Numbered from the stretch's first letter, positions 45,760 through 56,754 are shown. The stretch: DNA of 64,000 bases from RPQJ01 sp963731105 (GCA_963731105.1 CAVSUM010000004.1:195598-259597); one strand, 5' to 3'. The notes: generated by a model not told the origin, from the letters alone. A program made the numbers and translations.

Positions 45760-47934
45760 ATGGTGTGGCGAGTCGCAGCATTCGCGCTCGTTCTGGCTGC
45801 CATCTGGTGGCCGGAATTTGCGCACTATCACGTGCGCAACCCCGAGCCGGCGACCGCCACGGTCGAGCAGCTTCGAGCCAATCCATCGAATCCAACCTTG
45901 GCGGAGGTTGCGGGCATCCACTATGAGTCGCGAGGTAGCCTTGATCCGTCACAGGCCGTGGCCTCGGCAAACGCATTCTGCGCGGCCAATGGACGGACGG
46001 TGACTTCGGCACCCGACCGCTGGCGATGCCGTTCGCCAAGGTTGACCTGCAGTGGGGGTGGCCCACCCAGCAGCTTCGGTTCGCCAGCCTCGCGCACGTC
46101 GAGGTATTGCTCGACGCGTACCAGGCGACGGGCGATATTGCGTTCCTGGAAGGTGCCCGGGACATCGTCGACGCCTGGGCGGCCTTCGAGCGGTCGCGGG
46201 TGCTGCCGATCGGATTTCTCTGGAACGACCACGCCATCGCGCAGCGCGTGCTGGTGCTCACGCGCTACTGGTCGTTGCTGCGCGGGTCGCCTGCGTTCAA
46301 GCCCGAGTCGGCGCGCGCCTTGCTGGGGTTTGTGCAGCGATCCGGTCTCATGCTGGCCAAGCCGGGCCATTTCACTGTGCGCACCAATCACGGAGTCATG
46401 CAGAACCTGGCGCTGCTGCATGTGGCGGCCGCTTTCCCGGCGCTTCCCGAGGCGCCCGAGTTTCGACGCGTTGCCGTGGCGCGTTTGAAGCTGCAGTTCG
46501 CCTTCTATCAATCCGCGGAAGGCGTGGTGCTGGAACATTCGCCGGGCTACCACGGGTTGGGCACCAATCTGCTGGCGGCACTGGCGAGTTACCAGCGGGT
46601 GCTGGGTGAAGACCTCGAACTGCAGGTGACCGAGAGGCTGGCCCGGGCCTGCCGCGTCCTGCGAGTTGTTCGCCCGGCCGGACCACACGCTGCCGATGAT
46701 CGGCAATACGGCCGCCGACCCCGTCGACTTGCAGGCATGCGCGTCGGTACCGGGCCGGGCCGACAACGAGCTCGCGTCCGTCGAACGACGTCGAGGTCTT
46801 TCCGGTCGCTGGGTACCTGGTCGGGTCCGGACAGCAAGCGATGGTCGTGCACTGGGGCAACTTTGCCACTGGGGCGCACAAGCACGACGACGAGATGGGT
46901 GTCGTGACGTGGAGTCATGGTCGGCCGTTTGTCACGGGGGTTGGTTACTGGCCATACGGACACCCGTTGCAGAAGGCCGCGCTCGGGTGGCGCGGCTCGA
47001 ACGCTCCGCACTTCGAGAAGGATGCACCACGCAGTGCACGGCAGACGGTCCTGAAGGCCCATGGGGCCTCCAACGGGCTGATTGCCGTCGATCTGCTGCG
47101 CAGCAACGCATCCGGTCCGGAGACGATCCGGCGCCAACTGGTACAGGTCGGCGAGGAACTGTTGCTGGTGATCGACCATGGAGAATCGCCGGATGTGAAG
47201 GCGCATGTCGTCCGTCTGGACCACGTTTCCCGGCTGGACGGCCGAATCCTCATCCGACGGTCGGCAGTTCGTTTTCCGGGACAAGGCGACCGGCCAGAAA
47301 ATGGGCCTGGCGCTGGGCTCAGTGGCTCGACTCGAGGCGAAGGCGATCGATCGGCCGCGACGCACCGTTCGGCGGCTGGGTGGCGCTGGGCATGGCGCCG
47401 GAATTGATCACTCGTGCCACGAGCGTTGAGGTGAACTACGAGTCCGGGCAACCGGTCGCGACCGCCTGGTCGAGCCTGGCAGCTGACGGACAGCCGACGC
47501 CGGCACCCGTACGTTTCGAACATTGGCGAGGCCCCGAGGACTGGCAGGTCTGCTTCGGTACCGGGCAGTGTGACGTGCGAATCTCGCGACAGGCCATGCG
47601 GGTTGTCGTCATCACAGCAGGGCGCAACGCGGCTGTCGAACTCGTGCCGGGCGTCGACCCGCTGCCGAAGATGCGGGCCATCAATGACGCGTACGAGAAG
47701 GCCAGCGACACTTACCCGTTCTGGAGGGATTTCTATTTCTGGCGCGTCCAGGTCACGGGCTGGTTGCTGGCCGCCTTCGCGTTGCAGGAATTGCTGATGT
47801 GGTGGTGGCGCAGTACCCGCCGGCGCCGGGGCACGGCACCGGCATTGAGGCTGGTGGATCACGCCATCGGTGCGCTGCCGGTCGCCTGGCTGGCGGGTGG
47901 TGCCTATCTGGCACTGGTGTATTTCGCAGCATGA
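45760..47934 (+). CDS. heparinase II/III-like protein, about five frameshifts
   Basis: Pieces in order: VWRVAAFALVLAAIWWPEF (N-terminal helix), AKVDLQWGWPTQQLRFASLAHVEVLLDAY, VRTNHGVMQNLALLHVAAAFP, LEHSPGYHGLGTNLLAALASY, then HWGNFATGAHKHDDEMGVVTW (the catalytic-region signature of heparinase II/III proteins), RQFVFRDKATGQKMGLALGS, FGGWVALGMAPELI and a C-terminal membrane helix pair (VTGWLLAAFALQELL, GALPVAWLAGGAYLALVYF). Frame changes occur near 46020, 46670, 46790, 47230 and 47370. If intact it would be a membrane-anchored polysaccharide lyase acting on the uronate-containing polymer. The stop overlaps the flippase start. Confidence 0.75.
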
Positions 47935-49421
47935 CTTCCTCGACCGGCACCGGCGCGTTCAAAGGCGGGCTGCTGTCCGTCGCCATGCGCTGGACGGACC
48001 GCCTGATCGGCTTCGGCAGCACCCTGGTGCTGGCCCGCCTGCTCACGCCCGCCGACTTCGGCCTGGTCGCGATGGCCATGGTGGTCGTCGGGCTGGTGGA
48101 CGTGTTGCTGGACCTTGGCGTGCACGCGGCGCTGATCCAGAACAAGTCCGCGGACCGGCACGATTTCGACACGGCGTGGACCTTGCGCGTCTGCCAGGCA
48201 TCCATCGTCGCGGTGGTGCTTGCGCTCGGCGCTCCGCTGGTCGCGCAGTACTACCAGGACCTGCGAGTCACCGACGTCATGCGGGTGATCGCGCTCAGCG
48301 TGCTGATCGGCGGCCTCGAGAACATCGGCATCGTCATGTTCCAGAAGAACATGGAGTTCGACCGGGACTTTCGCTTCTTCTTCATCAAGCGCTGCCTCGG
48401 CACGGTGGTCACCATCGTGCTCGCCTTCACGCTGCGTTCGTACTGGGCACTGGTGCTGGGCAGCGTGGCCGGCCGGCTGGTGGGCGTGTTCCTCAGCTAT
48501 TCCATGCATTCCTTCCGTCCCCGCTGGTCGCTGTCCCGCCTGGCCGGCATCTGGTCGTTCTCGCAATGGAACATCGTGATGAACATTGCGGGGTACCTGA
48601 ACGGCCGCCTCGACCGACTGGTGATCGGTCGGCGCCAGGATGCGGCGGCGGTCGGCACCTATACGCTCGCCGACGAGATCTCGAGCATGCCGACCACGGA
48701 CCTGCTCGCACCGCTCGGCCGGGTCATGTTCCCGGCGTTCGTCGATGCGCGGGAACGACCGGAGGAGTTCGGCAGGATCGTGCTGCTGGCGTTCGGCATC
48801 CAGGCGCTGGTGGGTATTCCCGCGGGGGTGGGGCTGGCCCTGGTGGCGCAGGACGCGATTCCGTTGCTGCTCGGCGACCAGTGGCATGGCGCGGTGCGGC
48901 TGGTGCAATGGCTGGCCCTGACGGGCGTATTCATGGCGCTGGTCCACAGCAACCACTACATGCTGCTGGCATTGGGCCGCATTCGCACGCTGGCGGCGTA
49001 TTACTGCATCAGGCTGGCGCTGTTGTTGGGCCTGCTACTCTTGGCGTTTCCCGCCGCCGACGCCGAAGGCGTGGCGCAGGTGCGCCTGCTGGTTGCGGCA
49101 TTCGGCCTGCTGGTGATGGGTTACCTTGCCAAGCGGGCATTTCCGCAGCTGCAGCTCTGGGGCATGGTCCGGTCGGCGTATCGGCCGATCGTGGCGGCGC
49201 TCGTTATGGCGGCTGCCGTCATGTTGCTGGACACGACGGTCCGTTTCACCAGCCCGATTGCAGCGCTGATGTTCAAGATCAGCGCCGGTGCAATCGCATA
49301 CTGCACGACGGTAGTCATGCTCTGGTGGCTTGGCGGTCGGTCTGAAGGTGCTGAATCTTACCTGCTGGATGGCGTGCGTCGACGTCGCGCCGCAGGAGCG
49401 TCTGCTAGCGATGCGAAGTAG
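47931..49421 (+). CDS. lipid-linked oligosaccharide flippase (Wzx/RfbX family)
   Basis: A 496-residue intact polytopic membrane protein with about twelve helices, starting at the ATGA junction with the heparinase-like gene. FGSTLVLARLLTPADFGLVAMAMVVVG is the typical N-terminal signature of the polysaccharide-biosynthesis flippase family, and the paired region FPAFVDARERPEEFGRIVLLAF follows. It should flip undecaprenyl-linked repeat units across the inner membrane for the Wzy-like ligase/polymerase at 43556. It converges with the aminotransferase gene, overlapping its 3' end by about 17 bases. Confidence 0.93.
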   Translation: MTSSTGTGAFKGGLLSVAMRWTDRLIGFGSTLVLARLLTPADFGLVAMAMVVVGLVDVLLDLGVHAALIQNKSADRHDFDTAWTLRVCQASIVAVVLALGAPLVAQYYQDLRVTDVMRVIALSVLIGGLENIGIVMFQKNMEFDRDFRFFFIKRCLGTVVTIVLAFTLRSYWALVLGSVAGRLVGVFLSYSMHSFRPRWSLSRLAGIWSFSQWNIVMNIAGYLNGRLDRLVIGRRQDAAAVGTYTLADEISSMPTTDLLAPLGRVMFPAFVDARERPEEFGRIVLLAFGIQALVGIPAGVGLALVAQDAIPLLLGDQWHGAVRLVQWLALTGVFMALVHSNHYMLLALGRIRTLAAYYCIRLALLLGLLLLAFPAADAEGVAQVRLLVAAFGLLVMGYLAKRAFPQLQLWGMVRSAYRPIVAALVMAAAVMLLDTTVRFTSPIAALMFKISAGAIAYCTTVVMLWWLGGRSEGAESYLLDGVRRRRAAGASASDAK

Positions 49422-50548
49422 CGTCGCGGGATAGCGCCTGAAGTAGTGAGCCGACGATGAAGTCGATGTCCGACGGCGTAAGACTCTGATGGCAGGCCAC
49501 CTGTATCAGGTTCGACGACCAGGTCCGCGCGGCGTCGCCTTCCTGCGACTGTGACCCGGGCCAAATTCGGTCCCATCGGAACACCGGCAGCGATGCGTCG
49601 CGCATGCGTTGGTACGCCGCGTCTGCGCCCTTGATGATCAATGGCAGAACATATGGCGCATGGTCCGCGCGCAATTCGATCGCTACTCGGCGCCGCAAAA
49701 GGGCTTGCGTCGAGCGCCCGCTTCAGGTGCAGGTAGTTCCTGCGTCGCGCCGAGACGTTGGCCTGCAGGTTCGAGTGCGTCACCACCCACGCTTCGGACG
49801 CACAGCACTGGGCTGGTGACAGCAATGGGTCATTCAGCGACGATTCCCGGACGTCATCATCGGGCTCCGACTCTGACTGTTCGTTCAGTGCGCCATGACG
49901 GCCTCGCATGACGTGCCGTGCTTTCTTGGCTCCGCGAATCGCGCGACCTATGAGCCCGAGCCGTCCGGCTTGCGCCGATAGGTCGAGCATGTCCCATATT
50001 GCGCGGAATTCATTTCGAATTGATCGGCCTCGCAAGCAGGTCCGCGGGAATCGCATGCTTTGACGACGCGAGGATGTCCGCCCTCGGTGACAGGAAAAAA
50101 CTTCGGCAGGCTGCCGATGGCGAAGTCCCCTGTTCGACCAACCGGTACCGAGCCGGCGGAGCCAAAGAAACTGTGCGCGCAGTCTTCGATCAACGCGATG
50201 GAGTTCGCTCGGCAGAAGTCGTCGACCTGGTCGAGCGGTTGCGGCAGGCCAAAAAAATGCGGCACCAGCATCGCGCGAGTACGAGGGGTCGGTCGGATCT
50301 GCCGGAGGTCGGCCGTACCCGTGGCAGTGATCGGATAGAAGTCACGGGATTGCCCCGATGCTCTCGACCGGGGCGATCATGGTCGGGCAGTGATAGGTTG
50401 GTACGAGGACATGATCGCCGCGCCTGACACCAAGCAACTCGAGTGCCAGCAGAATTGCCGATCGGCCACTGCGTGTGAAGAGCCTTTCGTGGCAGGTCCA
50501 GAAGCGATGGGGTATCGGTGTGCCGGGATCCTGACAAACCCGGGTCAA
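49405..50548 (-). CDS. DegT/DnrJ/EryC1/StrS-type aminotransferase, several frameshifts
   Basis: Minus-strand pieces in order: TRSGRSAILLALELLGVRRGDHVLVPTYHCPTM (N-terminal PLP-fold start), AMLVPHFFGLPQPLDQVDDFCRANSIALIEDCAHSFFG with the PLP-ring Asp, TGDFAIGSLPKFFPVTEGG with the Schiff-base lysine, and a C-terminal APYVLPLIIKGADAAYQRM...NLIQVACHQSLTPSDID. Breaks occur near 50350, 50020 and 49690. The family usually makes amino sugars from keto-sugar nucleotides, which would supply amines for the many acyltransferases here. The stop is near 49405. If the breaks are real, it is a pseudogene. Confidence 0.75.
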
Positions 50549-50592
50549 GGACGGGCTGCTTGGGAATTCGAGGTCGCGTGAGTCACCGCTGG

Positions 50593-51731
50593 ATGATAAC
50601 GGAGTCGGTGATTGCGCTCACGGTCGGGCGCGCGCCGCGGGTCATCGGTGACGAAGGCATCACACTCTACGCAGGCCTGTTGTGCCAGAATTCGAGAACA
50701 TTCGAGCCGGGAGCGCCTTTGCGAATCATTGACTGGCAGGTCGTGGATGCCGGCTTGCTGCCGTCGGTTGCGGCGGAGTGGGATCACCTCGTCGAAACGG
50801 CCGGTTATCCGCCGTTCCTGCAGGCCGCGTTCCTGCGTCACCTTCTGAACGTATTCGGTAGCAAGCAGGAGCGATTGGCGCTCGGTCGCTGCAACGGGCA
50901 ATTGATCGCCGGGACACTGCTGTCGCGGCAGCGCCAGGCCAGTGGTCGACCTTCCAGCCTTCACAACTTCCGCTCGGTCCCTGGATCATGGCGCCTAACC
51001 AGGATCTGCAGCAACTCACCTGGTCCCTGCTGGCAGAACTGCCGGGCGTCGCCCTGTCCCTGGGACTTGACGCAACTCGATCCGCGATTCGATCCTCGAC
51101 CGATGACTGGCGGGCGTTTCGAGTCGATGGACTATGTGCCCACTGGTTGGGTCGATATCACAGGCAATTTCGAGGACTACTCGGAGGCTCGGGGCAAGAA
51201 CCTGCGGCAGAACTTGCGGAAGCACCGCCGCAAGCTCGAGGAACAGGGCGCCGCATTGCGGTTCGATGTGCTGGAGGCCCCGGAGGACGTTGACCGCGCA
51301 TTCCTTGCGTTTGCGCAAGCTGGAAAGCAATGGCTGGAAGGCGGGCGAGGGCACGGCCATTTCTGCGGACAATCGGCAGGGTCTGTTCTATCGGGCAATG
51401 CTGGCGGAGTACGCAAGCCAACACCGCGCGATGGCGTTTGTGTTGTCTCTTGGATGATCGGCCGCTCGCGGTGGATTTTGGTGTACGCGACGCAGCTACG
51501 CTGGTCCTGCTCAAGACGACTTACGATGAATCGTTCAAGGCGTACTCGCCGGCGCAATTGCTGCACGAGAAGCTCTTTGAGTGGGCATTCCGCAACCGGG
51601 CGGTGCAGCGGGTAGAGTTTTACGGCCGGCTGATGGAATGGCACACGCGGTGGACCGAACAGTCGCGCATGTTGTTCCATGTGAGCTTGCTTCCGTTGGC
51701 CGCTCCTGCGCAGCGGCAGTCTGGCGCTTAG
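50593..51731 (+). CDS. FemAB/GNAT-type acyltransferase, several frameshifts
   Basis: The body begins around LRIIDWQVVDAGLLPSVAAEWDHLVETAG, so the true start may be near 50717 rather than ATG 50593. FESMDYVPTGWVDITGNFEDYSEARGKNLRQNLRKHRRKLEEQG is the hallmark FemAB-like segment with its basic helix. Later frames give NRQGLFYRAMLAEYASQHRA, LDDRPLAVDFGVRDAATLVLLKTTYDESFKAYSPAQLLHEKL and VQRVEFYGRLMEWHTRWTEQ to the stop at 51731. Frame changes lie near 50970, 51110, 51330 and 51450. It belongs to the same family as the genes at 32663, 33653 and 34716. Confidence 0.75.
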
Positions 51732-51768
51732 GCAGGCGCGTGCGCAGCTCGTGGATTCCCGGAACTAG

Positions 51769-53073
51769 ATGAATAAAGGCGCGGGAGCTCCTGACCAAGG
51801 GCCGCAGGCTGCGGAGAGGTCGCGGCGTTCCGTGTTGATGATCGCGTTTCACTTCCCGCCGATTCTGGGCAGCAGCGGAGTGCAGCGCACTCTTGCGGTT
51901 TGCGCAACATCTGCCGGAATTCGGCTGGCGACCGATCGTGTCTGACCATTGCCGACTCCGCCTATGAGGCGACGGGCCACGCGGCCGGCAACGAGGTTCC
52001 GGCCGATCTGGAGGTGCATCGTGCGCTGGGCTTCGACGCTGCCCGTCAGTTGAGCCTGATGGGACGTCTATCCGCGGCTGCTGGCGACTCCGGATCGCTG
52101 GGCGTACCTGGCGATACCTGGGCGGTCCGCAAGGCCTCCGCCTCATTCGGACGATACGACGTAGATGCAATCTGGTCGACGTTTCCGATCGCCACGGCCC
52201 ATCGTATCGGGCTGGAGGTTGCGCGACGGACCGGTCTGCCGTGGGTGGCCGAGTTCCGTGATCCGATGTGGCAGGGCAACTACCCGGCGGATCCGCACGA
52301 TCAATGCCGTGTGGCAGCGCATGGAGCAGCGAGATCTTTGCCCGAGCCGCACGAGTCGTCGTCACTACACCGGGTGCGGTCGGACGTGTATTCGCGCAGG
52401 TTCCCGGGTTCCCGCGAGGCGATCGAACTGATCCAGAACGGCTTCGACGAGGAGACGTTTCGGCGAGCGGCCGAGGCGGTGGACGTCCGGGCAACGGTCG
52501 CGGCAGCAGATGGGCCGATCAACGCTGCTGCACAGCGGAATCGTCTACCGCAGTGAGCGTGACCCCACGTATTTGTTTGCGGCAATTGCTGCATTGAAGC
52601 GCAAGGGAGCCATCACTGCCAACAGCTTGCAACTCGTACTTCGCGCATCCGGCGATGAGGCGGGCTTTCGCAACGATGTGCAGCGAGCGTGCATCGACGA
52701 CATCGTGCGTCTCGAGCCGGGCGTGGACTACCTTGCGGCATTGCAGGAGATGATGAGCGTCGACGGGCTGCTGATACTGCAGGCGTCGAACTGCAATGCG
52801 CAGGTGCCGGCCAAGCTTTATGAGTACCTGCGGGCAGGGCGGCCCATCGTGGCGCTCACCGACCCGGTCGGCGATACGGCGCGTACGCTGGAACAGGCAG
52901 GCACCGGCATTCTTGCGCCGCTGGATTCGCCGGATGAAATCGAGCGCGCCTTGCTCGAGTTCATGGCGGCGGCGCGCAGCGGAGACTGGCGTCGGCCACC
53001 GCCGGAGCGGGTCGCAGGTTATTCCCGGCAGTCGCAGGCTGGCCAGTTGGCGCGCCTGCTCGACGGCCTCTAG
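51769..53073 (+). CDS. GT4 family glycosyltransferase, several frameshifts
   Basis: From ATG 51769, SVLMIAFHFPPILGSSGVQRT is the donor-domain opening of a GT4 subgroup. AIWSTFPIATAHRIGLEVARRTGLPWVAEFRDPMWQ is strongly diagnostic, then REAIELIQNGFDEETF, LLHSGIVYRSERDPTYLF-like sequence and a clean C-terminal part (LVLRASGDEAGFRNDV, GVDYLAALQEMMSVDGLLILQ, VPAKLYEYLRAGRPIVALTDP). Breaks lie near 51890, 51935, 52070, 52300 and 52530. Its TAG stop (53071-53073) overlaps the stop of the convergent decarboxylase gene. Confidence 0.8.
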
Positions 53074-54309
53074 AACACCCGCTCCGCCGGGCTCCGGGTG
53101 CGACAGGAACGACCGCGGACTGGCGGTGAAGCCGTACGCCCCGGACTGAAACACCGCGACGAGGTCGCCCACCTGCGCCTCGGCCAGCACCATGCGGTCG
53201 GCCAGCAGGTCGAGCGGCGTGCATAACGGCCCGACCACCGACGCCGTCTCGGTTGCGGCGGCGCCGACCCGGTTGGCGACGAGCACGGGGTAGTTCTTGC
53301 GGATCACCTGGCCGAAGTTGCCCGAGGCGGCCAGATGGTGGTGCAGCCCGCCATCCGTGACGAGGAACATCTGGCCGCGCGAGATCTTCTTGTCGATGAC
53401 GCGGCAGACATACACGCCCGACTCGCCGACCAGGTAGCGCCCGAGTTCGAGCGCGATCGCGGCCTGCGGCAGCGCGGCCTTGATCACCGGCACCAGCGTG
53501 CGCAGGTTGCTCGCCGATCGGCGCCAGGTCGAGCGGCTGCTCGCCCGGGAAGTACGGGATGCCGAAGCCGCCGCCGAGGTTGAGCATGCGCACCGGGGCA
53601 GGGTGCGTGCCGCGCCAGCTCGATCGCGAGCGCCGCGGTCTTCTGCTGCGACTCCACCAGGATCTCGGGCCGCAGGTTCTGCGAGCCGCTGTAGATGTGA
53701 AAGCCCCAGAACTCGAGCGGCAGCGTGGCCAGCTCGGTGAGCAGCTGCGGCACGCGCTCGGCGTCGACACCGAACTGCTTCGGGCCGCCCGCCATCTTCA
53801 TGCCGGAGGTCTTCAGCTCGAAGTCCGGGTTGACGCGAACGGCAACCTTCGGGCGCGTGCCGGTGCGGCGGGCGATGTCGGCGATGCGCCGCATCTCCAG
53901 CGCGCGATTCCATGTTGATCACGACGCCCGCGGCCACGGCGCGCTCGAGTTCGGCCGGCGTCTTGCCCGGGCCCGCGAAGCTCAGCAGCTCGGGTCGCAT
54001 GCCGGCGGCGAGCGCCACGTCCATCTCGCCCGCCGATGCCAGGTCGATGCCGTCCACCAGGCCGCAGAAGTGCCGCACCACCTCCGGCATCGGGTTGGCC
54101 TTCATCGCGTAGTGGATCTCGACCTCGGGCGGCAAGGCGGCCCGCAGTTCCTGCACCTTGCGGGTCATCACCGCGCGGTCGTAGGCGTAGAACGGCGTGC
54201 GGCCGATCTCGGCCGCGAGCTCGGAGACCTTGCGGCCGCCGATCAGCAGTTCGCCGTCCTTCGCCTCGAAGTACGGGTGCGGCGCGTGCTGGCTGAAGGC
54301 GTCGAGCAT
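53070..54309 (-). CDS. PLP-dependent decarboxylase, exosortase A system-associated, frameshifted
   Basis: A fold-type III (alanine racemase-like) decarboxylase of about 410 residues. EIHYAMKANPMPEVVRHF places the PLP lysine at residue 70. Then VRVNPDFELKTSGMKMAGGPKQFGVD, FWGFHIYSGSQNL, MLNLGGGFGIPYFPGEQPLDL, ALELGRYLVGESGVYVCRVIDKK and FQSGAYGFTASPRSFLSHPEP. Breaks lie near 53905, 53625 and 53515, and a shift in the last codons gives AERVF-stop at 53070. It resembles diaminopimelate/ornithine decarboxylases but belongs to the exosortase-linked TIGR03099 group. It may provide an amine or amino acid derivative for the ACP/acyl-ligase pathway. The ligase stop is 3 bases upstream. Confidence 0.88.
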
Positions 54310-54311
54310 GG

Positions 54312-55921
54312 TCAGCTGGCGGCCTGAAGGTGGTCTTGAACTGGGCCGCCAGCGCCGGGCGGTCGAACTTGCCGTTCGGATTGCGCGGCAGTTCGGGCAG
54401 CCAGGCGATGTGGTGCGGCACCATGAAGTTGGGGAGGCGGGATTTCAGGAAGGCAGAGCAGACCCTCACCCCGACCCTCTCCCGCCGAAGCGGGAGAGGG
54501 TCGGCCCCGCAGTGGGAGGGTCGTGAGACCACCAGCACGATCGCCTGCCCGAGATCCGGATGCGGAGCCGCCACGGCCACGGCATCGCCCACCATCCCGG
54601 ACGCGTAGGCCACTTCTTCGACCTCGGTCGGGCTCACCCGGTAGCCCGAGGTCTTGATCATCTCGTCCTTGCGGCCGATGAAGTACAGGAACCCGTCCTG
54701 GTCCTTCTTCACCGTGTCGCCCGACCAGACCGCCATCTCGGTCAGGCACAGCTCCGGGGGCTGCCCCGGGGCGGGCTTGAACCGCTCGGCGGTCTTGGCC
54801 GGGTCGTTCCAGTAGCCCAGCGCCACCAGGGAGCCGCGCTGGACGAGTTCGCCCGGTTCGTCGGGGTCGCAGGGGGTGCCGTCCGGTCGCACCACCATGA
54901 CCTCCGTATTCGGAATGGCCTTGCCCATGGACTCCGGCCGCCGGTCGACCTCTTCCGGGGGCAGGTAGGTGGCGCGGAAGGCCTCGGTCAGGCCGTACAT
55001 CAGGTACGGCTTGGTCTTCGGCCAGGCGGCCCGCAGCTTGGCCAGCGTCGCGGTCGGCATGGCGCCGCCGGAGTTGGTGAAGTAGCGCAGGTGCTCGGTG
55101 ACCGTGGCGGGCCACTCCAGTTCCGCGAGCTGGATCCACACCGGCGGCACGGCCGCGAGCCCCGTGATGCGCTCGTTGACCACGAGGTTCAGCACGTCGC
55201 GCGGGAACAGGTAGTCCATCAGCACCACGCTCGCCCCCACGTGGAACGCGGTCGAGAGCTGGCTGAAGCCGTAGTCGAAGCTCAGCGGCAGCACGGCCAG
55301 CAGCCGGTCGTCGGCGTGGTTCTCGAGGTACTGCGCGACGCTCTTCGCGCCCGTGACCATGTTCTTGTGCGACAGCACCACGCCCTTCGGCTTGCCGGTG
55401 CTGCCCGAGGTGTAGAGGATCGCCGCCATGTCGGTGTCGATCACGCGGTGCAGGCGACCCGGGCCAGCCGCCATGAACTCGTCCCAGGTCACGACGGTCT
55501 TGCCGGGTGGGGCAGTCGCAGGGGTGCCGTCGAGCACGACCAGCAGGCGCAACTCCGGGCTGGCCGCCAGTTCGTCGGCCAGTTCCGTCAGTCGCTGCGC
55601 CGTGGTCACGAGCACGCGCACCGCGCAGTCGCGCAGGATGTGCCCCACCTGGGGCGGCTTGAGCAGCGGATTCACGGGCACGAACACGCCGCCCGCCATC
55701 GTCGTGCCGAAGATCGTTGCCACCGTCTCGGGGCGCTTCGGCAGGTAGACGGCCACGCGCTCCTGGCGGGCGAGGCCGGCAGCGATCAAGGCGGACGCGA
55801 ACCGCTGCACGTCGCCGGCGACCTGCGCATAGTTGTGCTCGGTCTTCCGGAACTTGATGGCGGGGGCGTTGGGGGTGCGGCTGGCGCTGGTGGCCAGCAG
55901 TTCGTGGATCAACGAAGTCAT
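54312..55921 (-). CDS. acyl-CoA ligase (AMP-forming), exosortase A system-associated
   Basis: The start MTSLIHELLATSASRTPNAP at 55921 is typical of the TIGR03098 family. It has the AMP-binding P-loop ILYTSGSTGKPKGVVLSHKN, MYGLTEAFRATYLPPEEVD, YFIGRKDEMIKTSGYRVSPTEVEEV and NGKFDRPAL with the catalytic lysine region. A palindromic repeat unit at 54461-54512 adds an in-frame insert (around GADPLPLRRERVGVRV) between LVVSRPS and LPNFMVPHHI. The main frame does not stop at the expected place; a one-base shift in the last codons gives TGA at 54312. It probably activates a carboxylate for loading onto the exosortase ACP. Confidence 0.9.
54461..54512. repeat. intragenic palindromic repeat unit, copy 4
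   Basis: ccctcaccccgaccctctcc joins a cgccgaagcgggagagggtc palindrome inside the acyl-CoA ligase gene. It is translated on the minus strand without disrupting the frame. It is the same unit as copies 1 to 3. Confidence 0.85.
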
Positions 55922-56205
55922 GACTGGTTGTTCTTGATCGAAGCAGGGCCCGGGAGGTCGGAAGCGTAAGGCATGGAACAGCCGCGACCCGTGACGCGGT
56001 CGCCGATTATCGGCACGTTGCACGGCGGTCGCGGCACCGTCGGTAGTACTTACAGTTGCCTGGCCGCATGATGTCAAATCGGCGCTAAGTTGTTGAGCGG
56101 AAAGAGTTCACAATTCAAGGCGCGAGTCTTGCATGAACTGGTCAAGAGTGCGATTCTGCCGGCAACGCAGGTATGCCACTGAGGCTTGCCTCAGGAGCAA
56201 ATTCA

Positions 56206-56754
56206 ATGGCTGACGATACCGAACGCAACGATCGACCGGAATCCAGGGTGGATGTGGCAACGCCGCAGGCGCAGGCTGGCGGACCCGCCTCGCCGAGCCG
56301 TCGCGCCTTGATTCGGGGTGCGTCGGTGGCCGTGCCGACCATCCTGACGTTGAACAGCAATGCCGCGATGGGTTGGGCGTTGAGCAGCAACACCATCGGC
56401 ACACGCGCACCGGTTGCCGGCAACAAGAACGGTGTCCTGTGCCTCGATACCAAGGGCCTTCCCGAGGTCAAGCCTGGCGTCTACGGGCTGGGTTCGCCGC
56501 CGTACGCCGAGGTGTACGAGATTCCGTCCCATGTCGAATACCGGCGCAAGGACGGGGCGGGCCCGTCGGCGAAGTGGAAGAAGGTCCATCCGCAGGATGT
56601 ATGCGTCAAGGGCGGCGTAGTCCAGTACAAGTCCGGATCCAAGTGGAACGACCTCAACCGCGGCCAGGCGATTCCGCGGCGCGCGATGGTCTCCAGCGCG
56701 GCCTGCGCGTCTTTCGGTAATCGCGTCCTTTCGCGCCACTACAAAGAGCTTTGA
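56206..56754 (+). CDS. small Tat-signal-containing protein at the head of an HPr-rel-A module, unknown function
   Basis: A 182-residue intact protein with a good aggag ribosome-binding site about 9 bases before ATG 56206. After a polar N-terminal 30 residues, SRRALIRGASVAVPTILTLNSNAA looks like a twin-arginine or related membrane-targeting signal. The rest has scattered cysteines (VLCLDTKGLP, QDVCVKGGVVQYK, AACASFGNRV) and no recognised domain. Its stop overlaps the TTG start of the PqqD-like gene, so it is translated with the HprK-like kinase. It could be the substrate or secreted output of the module. The 284 bases upstream hold no gene; an inverted tgaggc/gcctca pair lies just before the ribosome-binding site. 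Confidence 0.75.
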   Translation: MADDTERNDRPESRVDVATPQAQAGGPASPSRRALIRGASVAVPTILTLNSNAAMGWALSSNTIGTRAPVAGNKNGVLCLDTKGLPEVKPGVYGLGSPPYAEVYEIPSHVEYRRKDGAGPSAKWKKVHPQDVCVKGGVVQYKSGSKWNDLNRGQAIPRRAMVSSAACASFGNRVLSRHYKEL

